Assembly (NCBI GenBank): GCA_035651115.1
Contig: DASRGL010000304.1
Coordinates: forward strand, 1-9,780
Source: DASRGL01 sp035651115
GTDB taxonomy: Bacteria > Armatimonadota > Chthonomonadetes > Chthonomonadales > Chthonomonadaceae
Direction: 5' to 3'
Length of the DNA stretch: 9,780 bases
Shown: piece by piece, positions 6,192 through 9,780 of the stretch
Position numbering within the stretch: position 1 is the first letter of the stretch
How the letters are laid out: each line of letters opens with the position of its first letter
Made by a program: the position numbers and the translations under genes
Notes under the pieces: model-generated
Told to the model about the DNA's origin: nothing
Database searches by the model: none
Seen by the model: the letters and a program-made list of their open reading frames with translations, nothing else

Positions 6192-8876
6192 ATGTCTTTC
6201 CTTCGCTCACCGTTACGTGCCTTGCCTCCGCGCACACGCCTCTCGTCTCGGATTCGCCTTCTCCTCATCGGCTGCGTGTTGCTTGCCGCGTCTCTGCCGC
6301 TCCTTGCACAGCCGTCCCCACGCGAACTGCTGAAAGATGGAGGTTTCGAGAATGTCGGCGGAGGCGCAACAGACTGGCAGAAGTTCGAGACGGGCTACGA
6401 GGTAGACCGACAGACGCACCGGAACGGCGAGCAGAGTATTCGCTGCGACAGCGTGAACACGACGACGCGATTGGGCGCACAGGCCGTCTTGGCGCTCAAC
6501 CAGACGCGCCCCGCGCCGATCCTCGTCATGGGATGGAGCCGGGCCGATGCGGTCGGCGGCGTGAAGGACGGCGACTACTCCCTCTATGTAGACCTGGAGT
6601 ACACGGACGGCACGCCGCTCTGGGGCCTGATCGCGCCGTTCGGAGTCGGCACGCACGACTGGGAGCGGCGGCAGGTCCTCGTGCTGCCCGCCAAGCCCAT
6701 CAAGACCCTGACCGTCTACGCCCTGTTCCGCAATCACTCCGGCACGGCCTGGTTCGACGACTTTTCCGCACGCCCCTTGAACGGAGCCAACCTGTTCGAC
6801 AGCCAGGCGCTTCCTGCCCTGCCCCGCCGTTCCGCCGGGACATCGGGCAAGCCGCCGCGCCTTTCCGGCGGCGGCCTGGGCCTGAGCGTCAGCCCACAGG
6901 GGGAGATCACTGCCGTCGAAAGCGAGGGGCGGAACATCGGTTCCCCGGCGGCCGGCGGCTTCTTCGTGCGCGATGTGGCGGCGGAGGGGCCGCTGGTTCC
7001 AATGCGCGGTTCCGCACGGATCATCAACCGCAGCCTCATCATCGGCAGCGGCTCCAATGCAGCCAAAGTCAGCTTTACCGCCAAGATCACGCCGCAGGCG
7101 GACGGCTTTGCCATTGACGGCGACATCACCGACCAGACGAAGACCGACCGCGCCATCACCGTCTATCTCGCCCTGCCGGTAAACGCTATCGGCTGGCAGT
7201 GGGGCGATGACATCCGGCACGTGGAGACCATCGCCTCCGGGCGGGAATACACCAACCAGACGCGCGTCAACGTCGGCGCGACGGGCGGGCTGTCGCTCTA
7301 TCCGTTTGCCTGTGTCGCCGGGCCGCAGGGCGGCCTTGGAATCGCCAACCAGATGGACTGGCCGAGCGTGTACCGTCTTTTCTACAACGGCGCGACCCGC
7401 CAGTTCGTCCTCGCCTGGGACTTCGCCCTGACCGGCAAGACGCACGCCTGGCCCTCGCACAACGCCCGTTTTCGCTGTACGCTGTTCCGCCTGACGCCGC
7501 AGGAAGCGCCGTGGGGCTTTCGGGCGGCGGCGCAGAGGTTCTACCGGCTGAACGCGCGGGGCTTCACGCGCCGGGCGAAAGCCGAAGGAATCTGGATGCC
7601 GTTCACCGACCCCAGCACGGTCGAGCGCGTACAGGACTTCGGGTTCGCCTACCATGAGGGCGACAACAGCATCCAGTCGGATGACGCGCTTGGCATTCTC
7701 AGCTTCCGCTACACCGAGCCGATGAGCTACTGGATGCCGATGCCGCCCGCCCTGCCTCGCACCTATGACAACGCTATCGCGCTGCTCAAGCAGAACGCCG
7801 AAGGAACGAACGCCGAAGCCCGCGCCGCCTCCCGCGCCACGCTTAACTGCGGCACCTGGGACGAGAACGGGCGGTTCAATCTACAGTTCCGCAACGAACC
7901 CTGGGCCAACGGCGCGGTCTTCACCCTGAACCCGAATCCCGACCTGCCCGCCACGCCGGATCAGCCCACCAAAGCCACCGTCAACTATACGCTGGCGATG
8001 GCGGCGCAGATGTACGGCGACGAGGCGAAGCGCACGCGCGGCGAACAGGATGGCGAGTACCTCGACTCGCTGGAAGGCTGGAGCGATACGCAGGACTATC
8101 GCCCCTCCAACATCGCGGCCTGCCCCTACCCCATCCCCTTCGACACAGACAGCCGCCGCCCCGTCCTGCCGCAGTGGTACTCCACGCACGCCTTCACCCG
8201 CTTCCTGAGCGAAGACCTGCACAACCGGGGCAAGCTGTTGATGGCGAACGCCACCCCCATCAAATTCGCGATCTACGCGCCGCTGCTGGACGTGATGGGA
8301 ATCGAGGTCAACTGGCTGGGCGGCAACGGCGAGTATGCGCCGGAGAGCGACGAGACGATGAACCTACGCCGCACGCTGAGCGCGCAGAAGCCCTACCTGC
8401 TGCTGATGAACACGGACTTCGACCGGTTCACGTTCCCGATGGTCGAGAAGTATATGCAGCGCAGCCTCTTCTACGGCATCTACCCCAGCATGTTCAGCGT
8501 CAACGCCGCCGATAGCCCCTACTGGCAGAATCCGAACTGGTACAACCGCGACCGCCCGCTCTTCAAGAGATACATCCCGATCATCAAACGGCTCTCCGCC
8601 GCCGGTTGGGAGCCGATCACCTATGCCCGAAGCGCCAACCCCGCCGTCTACGTCGAGCGGTTCGGGCCGCGCCTCTTCACCATGCTGAACGCCTCCCGGC
8701 AGCCGCAGGAGACAACGCTGACCATAGACCTGCGCGCCCTCGGCCTGCCTGCCGCACCGCCGCGCGTCACGAACCTTCTGACCGGTGCAGAAGTCCCTGC
8801 CCGCCTGAGCGGAAACACGCTCCGCCTCTCGGTCTCCCTGGCCGCAGAGGAGGCGCAGGCATTGGAGTTGCGATAG
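6192..8876 (+). CDS. Secreted multidomain glycoside hydrolase-like protein with N-terminal carbohydrate-binding module
   Basis: An 894-residue exported protein. Residues 1-40 form a signal peptide: Arg-rich start, hydrophobic IRLLLIGCVLLAASLPLL, then LAQ. Residues about 45-198 look like a jelly-roll carbohydrate-binding module, with LLKDGGFENV at the start, a H-x-G-E-x-S turn (HRNGEQSI) and a closing AWFDDFSA strand. Residues about 225-435 are beta-rich (supersandwich-like). Residues about 440-810 are mixed and aromatic-rich, fitting a TIM-barrel glycosidase. GEYLDSLEGW (621-630), with Asp625 and Glu628, is the best candidate active-site strand. The tail 815-894 is a small beta domain with NLLTGAEV, like amylase C-terminal domains. 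I cannot assign a GH family, and activity is inferred only from layout. AGGA lies 8 bases before the ATG. Copy 1 of the repeat ends 44 bases upstream. It may release sugars for a transporter such as the upstream permease type. Confidence 0.7.
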   Translation: MSFLRSPLRALPPRTRLSSRIRLLLIGCVLLAASLPLLAQPSPRELLKDGGFENVGGGATDWQKFETGYEVDRQTHRNGEQSIRCDSVNTTTRLGAQAVLALNQTRPAPILVMGWSRADAVGGVKDGDYSLYVDLEYTDGTPLWGLIAPFGVGTHDWERRQVLVLPAKPIKTLTVYALFRNHSGTAWFDDFSARPLNGANLFDSQALPALPRRSAGTSGKPPRLSGGGLGLSVSPQGEITAVESEGRNIGSPAAGGFFVRDVAAEGPLVPMRGSARIINRSLIIGSGSNAAKVSFTAKITPQADGFAIDGDITDQTKTDRAITVYLALPVNAIGWQWGDDIRHVETIASGREYTNQTRVNVGATGGLSLYPFACVAGPQGGLGIANQMDWPSVYRLFYNGATRQFVLAWDFALTGKTHAWPSHNARFRCTLFRLTPQEAPWGFRAAAQRFYRLNARGFTRRAKAEGIWMPFTDPSTVERVQDFGFAYHEGDNSIQSDDALGILSFRYTEPMSYWMPMPPALPRTYDNAIALLKQNAEGTNAEARAASRATLNCGTWDENGRFNLQFRNEPWANGAVFTLNPNPDLPATPDQPTKATVNYTLAMAAQMYGDEAKRTRGEQDGEYLDSLEGWSDTQDYRPSNIAACPYPIPFDTDSRRPVLPQWYSTHAFTRFLSEDLHNRGKLLMANATPIKFAIYAPLLDVMGIEVNWLGGNGEYAPESDETMNLRRTLSAQKPYLLLMNTDFDRFTFPMVEKYMQRSLFYGIYPSMFSVNAADSPYWQNPNWYNRDRPLFKRYIPIIKRLSAAGWEPITYARSANPAVYVERFGPRLFTMLNASRQPQETTLTIDLRALGLPAAPPRVTNLLTGAEVPARLSGNTLRLSVSLAAEEAQALELR

Positions 8877-8896
8877 CCTCACGGATTTGCTATACT
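8868..8896 (+). promoter_or_regulatory. Sigma70-like promoter for the AbrB-like gene
   Basis: TTGCGA at 8868-8873 and TATACT at 8891-8896 are separated by exactly 17 bases. The -35 box overlaps the last codons and stop of the preceding gene. The AbrB-like ATG follows 18 bases after the -10 box, with AAAGGGGAG in between, so the leader is very short. Confidence 0.65.
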
Positions 8897-8914
8897 GTCA
8901 GAAAGGGGAGAACC

Positions 8915-9136
8915 ATGACAAATCTGACGATAGGGCCGCGTGGCGCGGCGCTGTTACCCAGGGAGGTTCAAAAGCGTTATGGTTTGACTCCGAATGTCCC
9001 TATTCGCATTATCGAGACGTGCAGCGGCATTTTGCTCGTACCACAAACAGACGCCCCGATGAGCAAAGAACTGGCCGCATGGCAATCACTTAGCGCAGAA
9101 ACCTGGCAGATGTTCCCTTATGAGGATGAGCAATGA
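8915..9136 (+). CDS. AbrB/MazE/SpoVT-like antitoxin protein
   Basis: A 73-residue protein with an ATG preceded by the strong site AAAGGGGAG. Residues 1-45 match the swapped-hairpin AbrB fold: MTNLTIGPRGAALLPREVQK (strand, GxRGxxxLPxEVxKxYGL pattern), then a second strand pair ending in GILLVPQ. The acidic tail (AWQSLSAETWQMFPYEDEQ) would be the part that binds a toxin in a toxin-antitoxin pair. Such proteins bind DNA as dimers and repress their own promoter; the tight promoter at 8868-8896 fits that. The stop overlaps an ATGATG, the usual coupling to a toxin gene, but the following frame ends after 13 codons, so no toxin is encoded. A solitary AbrB regulator or an antitoxin orphaned by the repeat insertion are both possible. 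Confidence 0.78.
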   Translation: MTNLTIGPRGAALLPREVQKRYGLTPNVPIRIIETCSGILLVPQTDAPMSKELAAWQSLSAETWQMFPYEDEQ

Positions 9137-9174
9137 TGCGCCTGAGAGACGTTTACCGGCACTTTGCCTTCTGA
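9133..9174 (+). pseudogene. 13-codon frame overlapping the AbrB-like stop, possible toxin remnant
   Basis: An ATG overlapping the antitoxin stop (ATGA) opens a frame reading MMRLRDVYRHFAF and then TGA. Overlap of this sort is how toxins usually follow their antitoxins, yet the frame is too short to be one, and the repeat element begins 11 bases later. It may be the leftover start of a deleted partner or simply chance. Confidence 0.25.
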
Positions 9175-9185
9175 ACAGGAAACCA

Positions 9186-9348
9186 TCTGAGAGCGTGTAG
9201 AAATCCCCAATGCGGCAGTTAAAACTGCCCCTGCAAAAGCGCCCTCTCCCACGCTGCGGGAGAGGGGAGAGGCTGAGGAGGGAGTCGGCGCAGGCCGACT
9301 TCGTGCTTTGGCAGCCGCGAATGCATTCGCCGGGCAAGGTATTTCTAC
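9186..9348 (+). repeat. Modular hairpin repeat element, copy 2 (core inverted relative to copy 1)
   Basis: 163 bases, the same length as copy 1, again starting TCTGAGAG and ending TTTCTAC. The edges are inverted repeats (GTAGAAATCCC at 9197-9207 against the complement of 9338-9348, 10 of 11). Perfect hairpins inside: GGCAGTT/AACTGCC (9214-9229), CCCTCTCCC/GGGAGAGGG (9242-9266) and AGTCGGC/GCCGACT (9283-9300). GCGAATGCATTCGC (9317-9330) is a perfect 14-base palindrome. The last 37 bases match copy 1 directly (34 of 37), but 9240-9309 matches the reverse complement of 6028-6099. The element separates the AbrB-like gene from the dehydrogenase gene and could also stop transcription. Confidence 0.8.
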
Positions 9349-9368
9349 GCACTCTGCGGGAGGAGACG

Positions 9369-9780
9369 ATGTATCCAGAACTTGCGGGAAAAGTCGCCGT
9401 AATCAGTGGCGCGGGCGGCAACCTGGGCGCGGCAGTTGTTCGCCGCCTGCGCGCCGAGAACGTCCGCGTCGTCCTGATAGACGCAAACGCCGCCGCGCTG
9501 GAAACAGTGAGCCAGGAGAATGGCCTGACGGCGGAAACAGGCTTGACCGGCGTGGTAGACCTGACGCAGAAGGCCGCGGTCGAGGCGTTCGTCGAGAAGG
9601 CGGCGACGTTCGGGCAGATAGACATCCTGGTGAATATCGCCGGGGGCTTTCGTGCTGGCGGCCCTGTGCATGAGATGGACGAGAGCGTGTGGGACTTCCT
9701 GCTGACCCTGAACGCCAAGACCGCCTTCCTGCTCAGCGCGGCGGTGGCGCGACGGATGGTAGCCGGGGGCGTGCAAGGCC
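9369..9780 (+). CDS. Short-chain dehydrogenase/reductase (3' end outside window)
   Basis: The first 137 residues of a classical SDR; the frame is open to the window edge. The cofactor loop SGAGGNLG (13-20) fits TGxxxGxG with Ser in place of Thr. Asp38 at the end of the second strand suggests NAD rather than NADP. Asp64 contacts adenine, NIAGG (89-93) is the family NAG motif, and Asn115 in LNAKTAF is the helix-4 active-site residue. The catalytic Ser, Tyr and Lys lie beyond the window. The ATG is chosen for GGGAGGAG just upstream. Copy 2 of the repeat ends 20 bases before it, so any promoter lies within the repeat or there is read-through. The substrate cannot be judged; sugar or polyol oxidation fits the neighbourhood, but this is inference. 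Confidence 0.9.
   Translation, partial: MYPELAGKVAVISGAGGNLGAAVVRRLRAENVRVVLIDANAAALETVSQENGLTAETGLTGVVDLTQKAAVEAFVEKAATFGQIDILVNIAGGFRAGGPVHEMDESVWDFLLTLNAKTAFLLSAAVARRMVAGGVQG

Noticed and set aside
6213..7655. A 480-codon open frame on the minus strand within the glycosidase-like gene
   Set aside because: No recognisable motifs, Arg/Gly/Ala-rich, and fully inside a gene with a signal peptide and ribosome site on the + strand.
6192..9136. The two repeat copies as ends of a composite transposon carrying the glycosidase and AbrB-like genes
   Set aside because: No transposase, no matching target duplication that I could find, and the copies differ internally. Recombination between them is possible, but mobility of the block is not supported.

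Overview
This is a GC-rich (by eye about 60-65%), densely coding bacterial chromosome segment with sigma70-like promoters and ordinary Shine-Dalgarno sites. The gene content fits a free-living, carbohydrate-using, Gram-negative-type bacterium from an environmental phylum: a NxxGxxAF-repeat protein, a MalG-type sugar permease, a large secreted glycosidase-like protein, ComF, and scattered antitoxin-like genes. Armatimonadota, Chloroflexota or Planctomycetota are my best guesses. That is inference from gene style; there is no rRNA or marker gene to decide it.

Layout. Positions 1-335 hold the C-terminal end of a repeat protein on the + strand. It converges on a minus-strand pair: a threonine-dehydrogenase-type zinc enzyme (tdh, 1530-2567) and, 4 bases downstream, a six-helix NarL-type sensor histidine kinase (353-1525). 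The pair is probably one transcript. tdh is divergent from a MalG-type ABC sugar permease (2734-3894). The region between them carries a consensus TATAAT box for tdh and a long near-perfect inverted repeat. Both arms of that repeat include CAAAC(C)GTTTG sequences resembling LacI-family operators. Next, on the + strand, come a small PAS-domain protein (GTG start, 4096-4686) and a ComF-family phosphoribosyltransferase (4789-5526).

From 5548 the window looks more accessory. A ribbon-helix-helix-like antitoxin candidate (5631-6014) runs into a 163-base repeat element. Then come an 894-residue secreted, carbohydrate-binding, glycosidase-like protein (6192-8876), a 73-residue AbrB/MazE-like antitoxin (8915-9136) with its own clear promoter, a second 163-base copy of the repeat element, and the start of a short-chain dehydrogenase that leaves the window at 9780.

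The most unusual structure is the repeat pair (5985-6147 and 9186-9348). Each copy is built from several hairpins. The outer ends lie in the same orientation in both copies, but the roughly 70-base core is inverted. The first copy also supplies the last residues and stop codon of the antitoxin-like gene. Neither antitoxin-like gene has a recognisable toxin next to it. The sugar permease, secreted glycosidase and two dehydrogenases suggest a carbohydrate or polyol uptake and oxidation theme, but no complete pathway or transporter is present. I found no defence system, CRISPR array, transposase, tRNA or rRNA.
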